DNA of 10,336 nucleotides, taken from assembly GCA_947448675.1 (NCBI GenBank), contig CANFOR010000092.1, forward strand, positions 1 to 10,336, given 5' to 3'. Positions within the stretch are counted from its first letter, which is position 1. Every line of letters starts with the position of its first letter. The DNA is from Betaproteobacteria bacterium. Its GTDB lineage: Bacteria > Pseudomonadota > Gammaproteobacteria > Burkholderiales > Burkholderiaceae_C. This document shows positions 1 through 5,580 of the stretch, one piece after another. The translations under genes were made by a program, and so were the position numbers. The notes below the pieces were generated by a model. That model made no database searches and was not told where the DNA came from. It was given only the letters and a program-made list of their open reading frames with translations.

Positions 1-885
1 ATCACGCAAACGGTCAAAGTGGTGCCGCAGCAGCATGCCTGGGTGGTCGAGCGCCTGGGCAAATACCACGGCACGCTGACACCAGGCCTGAGCTTTTTAA
101 TGCCTTTTATCGACAAAGTAGCCTACAAACATGTGCTCAAAGAAATCCCGCTCGACATTGCCAGCCAGGTTTGCATTACCCGCGACAACACGCAGTTGCA
201 GGTCGATGGCATTTTGTATTTTCAGGTCACCGACGCGCAACGCGCCAGCTATGGATCGAGCAACTACATCACTGCCATCAGCCAATTGGCGCAAACCTCG
301 CTGCGCAGTGTGATCGGCAAACTCGAACTCGACAAAACCTTTGAAGAGCGCGACATCATCAACGCCCAAGTGGTGGCCGCCATTGACGAAGCCGCACTCA
401 ACTGGGGTGTGAAGGTGCTGCGCTACGAGATCAAAGACCTGACCCCGCCCAAAGAAATTTTGCACGCCATGCAGGCGCAAATTACAGCCGAGCGCGGCAA
501 GCGCGCCCTGATTGCGGCCTCCGAAGGCCGCCGCCAAGAGCAAATCAACATCGCCACCGGCGAGCGCGAGGCTTTTATTGCCCGCTCTGAAGGCGAGAAA
601 CAAGCCGCCATTAACAAGGCCCAGGGCGAGGCGGCGTCCATCACTGCGGTGGCCGATGCCACCGCCGGCGCTATCGAACGCATAGCAGCTGCGATACGCC
701 AGCCGGGCGGTTCTGAAGCAGTGCAGCTCAAAGTGGCCGAAAAAGCGGTAGAAGCCTACAGCCGTGTGGCCAGCGACGCCAGCACCACTTTGATCGTGCC
801 CAGCGACATGGGCCAAGCCGCCGCCCTGATGGCCTCGGCCATGAAGATGCTGCAAGTTGGCGGCAAACCTGCCGACAAAGCCTGA
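1..885 (+). CDS. SPFH/band-7 domain protein (stomatin/prohibitin-like), 5' partial
   Basis: The reading frame is open to the left edge (it enters as I-T-Q-T-V-K before V-V-P-Q-Q-H), so the start and the N-terminal membrane anchor expected for this family lie outside the window; the GTG at 19 is not a convincing start. What remains is the SPFH core (VPQQHAWVVERLGKY, then PGLSFLMPFID, DIASQVCITRDN, GILYFQVTD) followed by an Ala/Glu/Gln-rich region, about window residues 155-240, with E-x-x-KRA, SEGRRQEQIN and SEGEKQAAIN blocks that should form the family's long coiled coil. Stomatin-like SPFH proteins assemble as membrane-bound oligomers linked to membrane microdomains and quality control; a bacterial QmcA-like role is inferred. 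A nearly palindromic stretch at 670-692 lies in the coiled-coil part. The gene ends 37 nt before the tRNA. Confidence 0.93.
   Translation: MTQTVKVVPQQHAWVVERLGKYHGTLTPGLSFLMPFIDKVAYKHVLKEIPLDIASQVCITRDNTQLQVDGILYFQVTDAQRASYGSSNYITAISQLAQTSLRSVIGKLELDKTFEERDIINAQVVAAIDEAALNWGVKVLRYEIKDLTPPKEILHAMQAQITAERGKRALIAASEGRRQEQINIATGEREAFIARSEGEKQAAINKAQGEAASITAVADATAGAIERIAAAIRQPGGSEAVQLKVAEKAVEAYSRVASDASTTLIVPSDMGQAAALMASAMKMLQVGGKPADKA
670..692 (+). repeat. GCTAT-N7-ATAGC palindrome, copy A (within SPFH gene)
   Basis: Arms GCTAT (670-674) and ATAGC (682-686) flank a 7-base spacer and are followed by AGCTGC. It matches the + strand of the element at 5710-5732 at 19 of 23 positions. It is read in frame as A-I-E-R-I-A-A-A, a sequence that fits the usual SPFH coiled coil without an insertion, so chance or codon-level convergence is a real alternative to a shared mobile origin. 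Confidence 0.4.
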
Positions 886-904
886 GCCACGCGCCCAGCA
901 CTGC

Positions 905-910
905 TACAAT
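905..910 (+). promoter_or_regulatory. Possible -10 element for tRNA-Ser
   Basis: TACAAT sits 12 nt before the first tRNA base in the short gap after the SPFH stop. It matches the sigma-70 -10 consensus at five of six positions. The best -35 at correct spacing is poor (CTGAGC around 882-887, three of six, overlapping the SPFH stop codon), so the tRNA could instead be, or also be, transcribed by readthrough from upstream. Confidence 0.35.
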
Positions 911-922
911 CCAAAGCTTCGC

Positions 923-1012
923 GGAGCGGTGGATGAGCGGTTTAAGTCACACGCCTGGAAAGCGTGCGAGGGGTAAAACCCTCCGCGGGTTCGAATCCCG
1001 CCTGCTCCGCCA
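923..1012 (+). tRNA. tRNA-Ser (anticodon GGA), CCA encoded
   Basis: A full class II cloverleaf can be folded by eye. The acceptor arm GGAGCGG (923-929) pairs with CTGCTCC (1002-1008) with one G-T wobble, followed by discriminator G1009 and a genome-encoded CCA (1010-1012). The anticodon stem CACGC/GCGTG encloses the loop CTGGAAA, giving anticodon GGA, which reads the serine codons UCC and UCU. The long variable arm (GAGGG-TAAAA-CCCTC) is the class II feature expected of tRNA-Ser. The T arm is GCGGG-TTCGAAT-CCCGC. The gene lies alone between the SPFH gene and the terminator, and nothing suggests a prophage or island attachment on its 3' side. Confidence 0.97.
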
Positions 1013-1023
1013 AATTAACAATG

Positions 1024-1050
1024 AAAAAGCGCCTCATAAGGCGCTTTTTT
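1024..1050. terminator. Bidirectional rho-independent terminator
   Basis: The stem AGCGCCT (1028-1034) / AGGCGCT (1039-1045) closes a four-base loop CATA. It is flanked by a five-A run on the left and a seven-T run (1045-1051) on the right. On the + strand it ends the SPFH/tRNA side. On the - strand the A run becomes a U run, so the same hairpin can also end the long operon whose last stop codon is at 1088-1090. The placement between convergent units supports dual use. Confidence 0.9.
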
Positions 1051-1087
1051 TATGCCAGTCTCCTGTGCAGTTTGATCGTGCTATGTC

Positions 1088-1993
1088 TTAAGTAGCCCGC
1101 AATGCTGCCCGCAATTGCGTGCCAATCTCTGGCCTCTCGGCAAAGGGGTCGGTCGGGTTGCGGGCTTGCACGATGTCTTCAAACCGAGTTTGCACCGAGC
1201 CTATGGCCTTGGGGTGGCTGTAGATGTAGAACTGGCCTGCGGCTACCGCGTTGAAGACTTTTTGGGCGACATCAGCGGCGGTGACTTTGCCGCTGCCAAC
1301 GGCTTTTTCGCTCATGGCTTGGCCGATCAGCATGCTCTTGGTCGGTTTGCTTGCTGCCAGCGCGCCGGGGCGGTTGCGCTGGCTGTGGCTGATGCCGGTG
1401 GCCACAAAGAAGGGGCAAAGCACGCTGGCGCTGATCTGCTCGGTGACCAAGCTCAGGTCTTGGTACAGGGTTTCGGTCAGGCTCACCACCGCGTGTTTGC
1501 TGACGTTGTACACACCCATATTGGGCGGGTTGAGCAGGCCGGCCATGCTGGCGGTGTTGACGATGTGGCCTTGGTAGCTGGCGTCTTTGCTGGCGGCCTC
1601 TAACATCATGGGGGTAAACAGGCGCACGCCGTGCACCACACCCATCACATTGACGCCCATCACCCATTCCCAATCGGCTACGGTGCTCTCCCAAATCAAA
1701 CCGCCCGCCCCTACACCGGCGTTGTTAAACACCAGATGCGGCGCGCCAAAGCGCTCTTGCACGGCGCTGGCCAGGGCTTGCATTTCTGTTGCGCTGGACA
1801 CATCGACCCTGCGCGCCAGCACCTGCGCGCCCGCGGCTTGCAGCTCGGCGGCGGCTTTGTCTAGAGCGTCTTGCTGCACGTCTACCAGCACCAGGTGCAT
1901 GCCCAGCTTGGCGGCAATGCGTGCGCACTCCAGGCCAAAGCCCGAGCCTGCGCCGGTGAGTACGGCGGTTTTGTTTTTAAAGTCACAGATCAT
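1088..1993 (-). CDS. SDR family NAD(P)-dependent oxidoreductase (classical type), last gene of operon
   Basis: This is a 301-residue short-chain dehydrogenase with the complete classical SDR signature: the nucleotide-binding TGAGSGFG at residues 13-20, D38 at the end of beta-2 (which usually favours NAD over NADP), NNAG at 90-93, and the catalytic tetrad N115, S149 (in NTASMAG), Y162 and K166 (YNVSK). It is somewhat longer than the 250-residue norm because of a C-terminal tail after about residue 250. It would interconvert an alcohol and a ketone on an unidentified, probably lipid-like or CoA-linked, substrate. The ATG at 1991-1993 overlaps the stop of the GST gene as ATGA, which supports both this start and translational coupling; only a weak GAGAG ribosome-binding site is seen 5 nt upstream. 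The bidirectional terminator lies about 40 nt downstream. Confidence 0.93.
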   Translation of the reverse strand: MICDFKNKTAVLTGAGSGFGLECARIAAKLGMHLVLVDVQQDALDKAAAELQAAGAQVLARRVDVSSATEMQALASAVQERFGAPHLVFNNAGVGAGGLIWESTVADWEWVMGVNVMGVVHGVRLFTPMMLEAASKDASYQGHIVNTASMAGLLNPPNMGVYNVSKHAVVSLTETLYQDLSLVTEQISASVLCPFFVATGISHSQRNRPGALAASKPTKSMLIGQAMSEKAVGSGKVTAADVAQKVFNAVAAGQFYIYSHPKAIGSVQTRFEDIVQARNPTDPFAERPEIGTQLRAALRAT

Positions 1994-2943
1994 GCTTGCT
2001 CTCGTTTCAAAATAAATCCAATGCGGGGAAAGTGCACGTGCACCTTGCCTGCGCGTGGGTCTTCGCGGCGCAGGGTGTAGTGCATACGGGTAGCAGCCAC
2101 CAGCTCTCCTACGGTGGGCTCGGGCCCAAAGCTTTCGCTGCTGATGCTGACCGTGCTGCCCAGTGCAATACCATGCTCATCTTGAAAGGGTTCTGCCGCC
2201 AGTACAGAGGGAGAATGGTCGCTAAGGCTCGCCGATTTTGCGCAGACAGCTATAGATTCTGTAGCGCTCATATTCTGCGAAACACCATGCCCCATAGCGG
2301 CCATGCGGTCCATCCAGGCCAACACCCCGGGCGTGGCGTTCAAAATTCCGGCCATCACGCTGGTTTGTGTGCGCGTGAACCACAGCGGGTGGTAGGCTGC
2401 GAAATCGGCCACGCAAGGCGCCTTGCCCAGTAAAAAGTCTTGCCCCTCCAGCATATTGGCCAAGCGGCGCAAATAGCTTTTGTAGGCAGCCGCAGCGTCG
2501 CCCATGGGCAGGCGCGGCATGCCGCTGCGCATCTTGGCGCGGTCGTCGGCAAAGGCCTTGGCCTGCTCGGGTGGCGCGTTGCCAAACATCTGCGCTGCAC
2601 CGGCCGGGCTGAAGTTGTAGCCCATGGCGGCCCAAAACAATTTGTCGTCGGCCCATTGGGCCAGCGCCCGGGCTATGCCCTTGTGCTGCGCGGGGTAGAG
2701 CGTGGGCTCGGGTGCCAAATGCTCCAGCACATCGCATATCAGTGCCGTGTCGCAATAAATGTCGGCACCGATCTGCAAAAACGGCGTTTTGCGGTAGCCG
2801 CCGGTGAGTGTGAGCACATCGGGCTTGGGCATGATGCGCGGTATGTGCACCGATTTCCAGGCCAGTTTTTTGTAACCCAAGATCAAGCGCACTTTTTCAG
2901 AAAAAGGCGAGCTAGGGTAGTGGTGCAAAATTAAATCGGCCAT
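1990..2943 (-). CDS. Glutathione S-transferase family protein with extra C-terminal domain
   Basis: The product is 317 residues, about 100 longer than an ordinary GST. Residues 1-80 resemble the thioredoxin-fold GST N domain: LHHYPSSPFSEKVR with a Ser-Pro-Phe-Ser active-site region, the cis-proline motif KTPFLQ at 52-57 and the glutathione-site D-T-A at 65-67. Residues 85-218 fit the all-helical C domain, including VADFAAY at 178-184. A linker (about 219-250), which includes the repeat-encoded peptide, leads to a beta-rich tail (about 255-317) with HGIALGS, FGPEPTVGELV and KVHVHFPRIGF. The tail is reminiscent of a module I recall on related bacterial GSTs but cannot name. The substrate is unknown; glutathione conjugation or binding of a reactive lipid intermediate is inferred from family and context. 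The start is supported by AAGGAG (2950-2955) six nt upstream. The stop overlaps the next gene as ATGA. Confidence 0.9.
   Translation of the reverse strand: MADLILHHYPSSPFSEKVRLILGYKKLAWKSVHIPRIMPKPDVLTLTGGYRKTPFLQIGADIYCDTALICDVLEHLAPEPTLYPAQHKGIARALAQWADDKLFWAAMGYNFSPAGAAQMFGNAPPEQAKAFADDRAKMRSGMPRLPMGDAAAAYKSYLRRLANMLEGQDFLLGKAPCVADFAAYHPLWFTRTQTSVMAGILNATPGVLAWMDRMAAMGHGVSQNMSATESIAVCAKSASLSDHSPSVLAAEPFQDEHGIALGSTVSISSESFGPEPTVGELVAATRMHYTLRREDPRAGKVHVHFPRIGFILKREQA
2239..2265 (-). repeat. GCTAC-N7-ATAGC palindromic element, copy B (within GST gene)
   Basis: On the - strand GCTAC, seven bases and ATAGC are followed by TGTCTGCGCA. The stretch matches 21 of 27 positions of the element in the acyl-CoA dehydrogenase gene, including 14 of the last 15. 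It is translated as A-T-E-S-I-A-V-C-A (residues 227-235), in the linker between the GST fold and the C-terminal domain, where an insertion would be tolerated. Confidence 0.65.
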
Positions 2944-2949
2944 GCGGTT

Positions 2950-2955
2950 CTCCTT
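2950..2955 (-). promoter_or_regulatory. Strong ribosome-binding site of the GST gene
   Basis: On the - strand AAGGAG lies six nt before the ATG at 2941-2943, in the 37-nt gap after the MDR gene. It is the strongest Shine-Dalgarno sequence in the operon and fixes the GST start. No terminator or convincing promoter was seen in this gap. Confidence 0.75.
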
Positions 2956-2980
2956 GTGCGCAGCGCTGTGTAACGCGGTT

Positions 2981-4000
2981 TTACGGGATCAGTTTCACAA
3001 CTTGTTTGCCAAAGTTTTTACCTTTGAGCAAACCCAAGAACGCCTCGGGCGCAGCGGCAAGGCCTTGCGCTACGGTCTCGCGCGGTTTGAACTTGCCGCT
3101 GCCGATCAAGCCGCCTAACTCGGTTAAAGCCTCGGGCCACACCTCCATGTGTTCGCTGACGATAAAGCCCTCGATCTTCAAGCGGCTGATCAAAATGATC
3201 GAGGGGTTGGCCAGCGGCAGAGGCGCGCCGTCGTAGCCCGCAATCATGCCGCAGACGGCTACGCGGCCAAAGGGGTTCATACGGCCCAGGACCACGTCTA
3301 AGATCCAGCCGCCGACGTTTTCAAAATAACAGTCCACGCCATTGGGGGCCGCGGCTTTTAGTGCAGCGCTCAAAGCCTTGGGCTCGCTGTGTTCTTTGTA
3401 GTCTAGGCAGGCGTCAAAGCCCAGCTCGTTCACAGCATAGGCGCATTTGTCTGCACCCCCGGCAATGCCCACTACGCGGCAGCCCCGGGCCTTGGCCAGT
3501 GCACCCACGGCGCTGCCCACAGCCCCACTGGCGGCGGTAACGACCACCGTTTCACCCGGCTTGGGCGCGCAAATTTTCACTAGGCCATACCAAGCCGTAA
3601 CGCCGGGCATGCCTACTGCGCCCAGGTAGTGGCTGAGCGGCACCTGGGCTGTGCTGACTTTGCGCAACGCGCCCGCTTGGTTCGCATCGACCACGCTGTA
3701 TTCTTGCCAGCCGCCCATGCCGACCACGGTGTCGCCCACGGCAAATTTGGGGTGGCGGCTCTGGGCCACTTGGCCCGCGGTGCCGCCTTGCATCACCGCG
3801 CCCAGGGGCTGCGGCGCAGCATAGCTTTTGCCGTCGTTCATGCGCCCACGCATATACGGGTCGAGGCTGAGGTAATGGTGTTGCACCAAGACCTGGCCGT
3901 CTTGCAGCGCCGGGGTTTCGCTGTGCACGAGTTTGAAGTTGCCCACTTGCGCCTCGCCTTGGGGGCGACTGTCTAAATGGATTTGTTGGTTGCTTGGCAT
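2981..4000 (-). CDS. Zinc-independent MDR NADP-dependent oxidoreductase (CurA/prostaglandin-reductase-like)
   Basis: This is a 339-residue medium-chain reductase of the leukotriene B4 12-dehydrogenase/CurA branch. Features in order: DPYMRGRM at 47-54, MPGVTAWYGL at 131-140, the Rossmann loop AASGAVGSAVGAL at 156-168, DCYFENVGG at 223-231 and GFIVSEH at 278-284. The cysteine-rich structural zinc site of alcohol dehydrogenases is absent. Such enzymes use NADPH to reduce the alkene of alpha,beta-unsaturated ketones or aldehydes. The ORF extends upstream to 4099, but that would overlap the thioesterase gene by 86 nt; the ATG at 3998-4000 has GGAG (4007-4010) six nt upstream and gives the normal family N-terminus. 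It starts 13 nt after the thioesterase stop. In this operon it could saturate enoyl intermediates or detoxify enones; the substrate is not visible from sequence. Confidence 0.93.
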   Translation of the reverse strand: MPSNQQIHLDSRPQGEAQVGNFKLVHSETPALQDGQVLVQHHYLSLDPYMRGRMNDGKSYAAPQPLGAVMQGGTAGQVAQSRHPKFAVGDTVVGMGGWQEYSVVDANQAGALRKVSTAQVPLSHYLGAVGMPGVTAWYGLVKICAPKPGETVVVTAASGAVGSAVGALAKARGCRVVGIAGGADKCAYAVNELGFDACLDYKEHSEPKALSAALKAAAPNGVDCYFENVGGWILDVVLGRMNPFGRVAVCGMIAGYDGAPLPLANPSIILISRLKIEGFIVSEHMEVWPEALTELGGLIGSGKFKPRETVAQGLAAAPEAFLGLLKGKNFGKQVVKLIP

Positions 4001-4006
4001 GCGGTG

Positions 4007-4010
4007 CTCC
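4007..4010 (-). promoter_or_regulatory. Ribosome-binding site deciding the MDR oxidoreductase start
   Basis: On the - strand GGAG is followed by a six-nt spacer and the ATG at 3998-4000. Its presence, with the avoided overlap with the thioesterase gene, favours this ATG over the open-frame start at 4099. Confidence 0.7.
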
Positions 4011-4013
4011 GGT

Positions 4014-4397
4014 TCAGTTCTTGGGTGTGAGGTAACGAAAAGTGCCCGTGGCATGGGCGCAGCGCAGGCCATCGGCATTGAAAATGGACGCCTCTGCAAA
4101 GGCCATGCGCCCGGTGCGGTGCAAGAGTGTGCCGCGTGCCGTGAGCACGCCGGTAGCTGCTTGCATAAAAGTGGTTTTCATCTCGATGGTAATCACCGAG
4201 GCATCGATCGTGTGGCTGCGCGCAGCCTGGGCCATGGCCACGTCGAGCAGGGTCATCAGCACGCCGCCGTGCGCGATGTGCACATGGTTCTGTTGCTCGG
4301 GCCGCACGGCCAAACGCAGCTCCGACTGCCCGTTAGCCGAGGCGACCAACTCAATGCCCAGCGCGTGAACAAAGGGAATGTACGAAAGCGTATTCAC
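4014..4397 (-). CDS. PaaI-type hotdog-fold thioesterase
   Basis: The 127-residue product has the length and motif of the PaaI/4HBT-II thioesterases: H43-G44-G45 (in NHVHIAHGGVLMTLLD) and D52 on the central hotdog helix, then the usual strand stretch ITIEMKTTFMQA and a final A-x-x-TGTFR. These enzymes hydrolyse acyl- or aryl-CoA thioesters, often rescuing CoA from dead-end intermediates, which suits an operon of acyl-CoA enzymes. The start is GTG at 4395-4397, immediately after the TAG of the upstream SDR gene with no base between; no ATG occurs in frame before residue 48, which would destroy the fold. A G-rich stretch (GGGTGG) upstream may serve as a weak ribosome-binding site. Translation probably depends on ribosomes terminating at the SDR stop. 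Confidence 0.92.
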   Translation of the reverse strand: MNTLSYIPFVHALGIELVASANGQSELRLAVRPEQQNHVHIAHGGVLMTLLDVAMAQAARSHTIDASVITIEMKTTFMQAATGVLTARGTLLHRTGRMAFAEASIFNADGLRCAHATGTFRYLTPKN

Positions 4398-5189
4398 CTA
4401 GCCACCCGTTATGCACGACACGCCGCCGTCCACCGCCAGCCACTGGCCGGTGATGTGCTTGCCCGCGTCGCTGGCAAACAGCAAGGCCAGGCCTTTGAGG
4501 TCTTCGTCATCGCCCAAGCGGCCCAGGGGCGCGTTGGCGGCGAGCTTGTCTTCACCCCAGGCTTGGAGTGTGCCCATGGTCATTTTGCTGGGGAAAAAGC
4601 CTGGGCAAATGGCGTTGACATTGATGTTGTGTTTGCCCCATTCAGCCGCGAGCGCACGGGTAAAGTTGACCACGGCGCCCTTGCTGGTGTTGTAGGCAAT
4701 GGTGTGCATTTCGGGCGGGTTGCCACCCAGGCCCGCAATGCTGGCGATGTTGATAATGCGCCCAGACTGGCGCGCGATCATGCACTGCTTGGCAATGTGC
4801 TGGCTCAAAATAAAGTAGCCACGGATGTTGAGGTTCATCACCTTGTCCCAAGCGGAGACCGGGTGGTCTTCGGCCGGGCTGCCCCAGGCTGCGCCCGCGT
4901 TGTTCACCAAAATATCCACATGGCCCATGCGCTGCAAGGTTTCGTCGGCCAGGCGGCGAATGTCGGCCTCTTGTGCGCAGTCGGCAGCGATCCAACGCGC
5001 GTCGATGCCTGCGGCTTGCAGCTCTGCCGTGGCTTCTTCTAAGTCGGCAGCTTTGCGCGAACTGAGCATAATTTTGGCGCCCGCCTCGCCCAGCGCATGC
5101 GCCATTTGCAAGCCCAGGCCGCGCGAGCCGCCAGTGACAAGTGCGGTTTTGCCAGTCAGGTCAAACAGTTGTTGTACGTTACGGGTCAT
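4398..5189 (-). CDS. SDR family oxidoreductase (classical, gluconate-5-dehydrogenase-like)
   Basis: With the start at 5189 the product is 263 residues, the normal classical SDR length. It has TGGSRGLG at 19-26, NNAG at 96-99, N121, S150 (in INIAS), and Y166/K170 (YNTSK), then NAICPGFF and the C-terminal GQWLAVDGG. The S-R after the glycine loop and SSR at 43-45 are compatible with NADP(H), unlike the other SDR in this window. The frame stays open to 5321, but that extension overlaps the small membrane gene. Two ATGs compete, at 5195 and 5189. AAGGA (5196-5200) is at zero distance from the first and six nt from the second, so 5189 is preferred. The function is inferred as oxidation or reduction of a hydroxy/keto intermediate, possibly the 3-hydroxyacyl step. 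Confidence 0.93.
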   Translation of the reverse strand: MTRNVQQLFDLTGKTALVTGGSRGLGLQMAHALGEAGAKIMLSSRKAADLEEATAELQAAGIDARWIAADCAQEADIRRLADETLQRMGHVDILVNNAGAAWGSPAEDHPVSAWDKVMNLNIRGYFILSQHIAKQCMIARQSGRIINIASIAGLGGNPPEMHTIAYNTSKGAVVNFTRALAAEWGKHNINVNAICPGFFPSKMTMGTLQAWGEDKLAANAPLGRLGDDEDLKGLALLFASDAGKHITGQWLAVDGGVSCITGG

Positions 5190-5191
5190 GT

Positions 5192-5368
5192 TCATTCCTT
5201 TTCGTTTGCTTGTTGCGCGCTGCGCCGTTGAAGCCAAAAAACCAGGGCCATTACCAGCATGCCGAAGACGGCGGTGACCCAACCCCACCAAATACTTTGT
5301 GCGCCCAAAAAGCCGCCGCAAAACATGGCAGCCATGCCCGCGTTGCGCAAGATGTCATTGCGTTTCAT
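5192..5368 (-). CDS. Small two-helix membrane protein of 58 residues, function unknown
   Basis: This short gene begins MKRNDILRNAGMAAMFCGGF and ends QRRSAQQANEKE. Its middle is strongly hydrophobic, with two likely membrane segments (about residues 9-25 and 29-46) separated by QSIWWGW; a K-R/R pattern at the N-terminus and R-R after helix 2 suggest both ends face the cytoplasm. Evidence that it is translated: an AAGGA ribosome-binding site (5374-5378) five nt before the ATG, an ATGA overlap with the upstream small gene, and a stop codon embedded at the start of the SDR gene. The AAGGA that serves the SDR gene lies in its last codons, so the two are probably coupled. I do not recognise a family; a role in anchoring the soluble enzymes at the membrane or in substrate passage is only a guess. 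Confidence 0.78.
   Translation of the reverse strand: MKRNDILRNAGMAAMFCGGFLGAQSIWWGWVTAVFGMLVMALVFWLQRRSAQQANEKE
5196..5200 (-). promoter_or_regulatory. Ribosome-binding site deciding the SDR start at 5189
   Basis: On the - strand AAGGA abuts the ATG at 5193-5195 and sits six nt from the ATG at 5187-5189. The normal spacing selects the second ATG. The site lies inside the last codons of the 58-residue membrane protein gene. Confidence 0.7.
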
Positions 5369-5580
5369 GGGTTTCCTTCAGGTGTTTCGTGGAGCAGTGA
5401 ACGGATGTAGATCAGCAGCACGCCCAGGGCGGCCAGGGTGCCGCCGGTGCCCACCATGCTCCAACCCAGAGCGGGCTGCACGCGCCGCACCGCCAGGCCC
5501 AAGACCAAGCACAGCAGGCCTGCGTAGATCAGTACCCAAACCAGTGTTTGGATGCGCGCTAGGGTTTTGAGCTGGGCCAT
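5365..5580 (-). CDS. Small two-helix membrane protein of 71 residues, function unknown
   Basis: The product starts MAQLKTLARIQTLVWVLIYA and has two clear hydrophobic segments, about residues 13-31 (ending LVLGLAV) and 40-59 (WSMVGTGGTLAALGVLLIYI), joined by a short basic loop (RRVQPALG), with a hydrophilic tail LLHETPEGNP. The topology is that of a small inner-membrane hairpin; the positive loop would place the loop in the cytoplasm, though K5/R9 at the N-terminus argue against a confident assignment. The ATG shares one base with the acyl-CoA dehydrogenase stop (TAATG), and AGAGG about seven nt upstream lies within the last dehydrogenase codons, so translation is coupled to it. Its own stop overlaps the next small gene as ATGA. 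No family recognised; the tandem with the 58-residue gene suggests the two work together. Confidence 0.85.
   Translation of the reverse strand: MAQLKTLARIQTLVWVLIYAGLLCLVLGLAVRRVQPALGWSMVGTGGTLAALGVLLIYIRSLLHETPEGNP

Noticed and set aside
97..855. 252-codon open frame on the - strand opposite the SPFH gene
   Set aside because: The + strand frame has clear SPFH motifs; the antisense product is Gly/His/Ala-rich without recognisable domains.
923..1012. tRNA-Ser as an integration site
   Set aside because: No integrase, no repeated tRNA 3' end elsewhere in the window, and the flanking genes look chromosomal.
4001..4099. N-terminal extension of the MDR oxidoreductase by 33 codons
   Set aside because: It would overlap the thioesterase gene by 86 nt, adds no family sequence, and the internal ATG at 3998-4000 has a well-placed GGAG.
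3933..5042. 369-codon open frame on the + strand
   Set aside because: It lies antisense to three well-supported - strand genes (MDR enzyme, thioesterase, SDR), crosses their junctions, and its product (His/Gly/Ala/Val-rich) resembles no family; it is a high-GC shadow frame.
5190..5321. N-terminal extension of the SDR gene by 44 codons
   Set aside because: It would lie over the 58-residue membrane protein gene, is Arg-rich, and lacks a ribosome-binding site, whereas AAGGA is six nt from the ATG at 5189.
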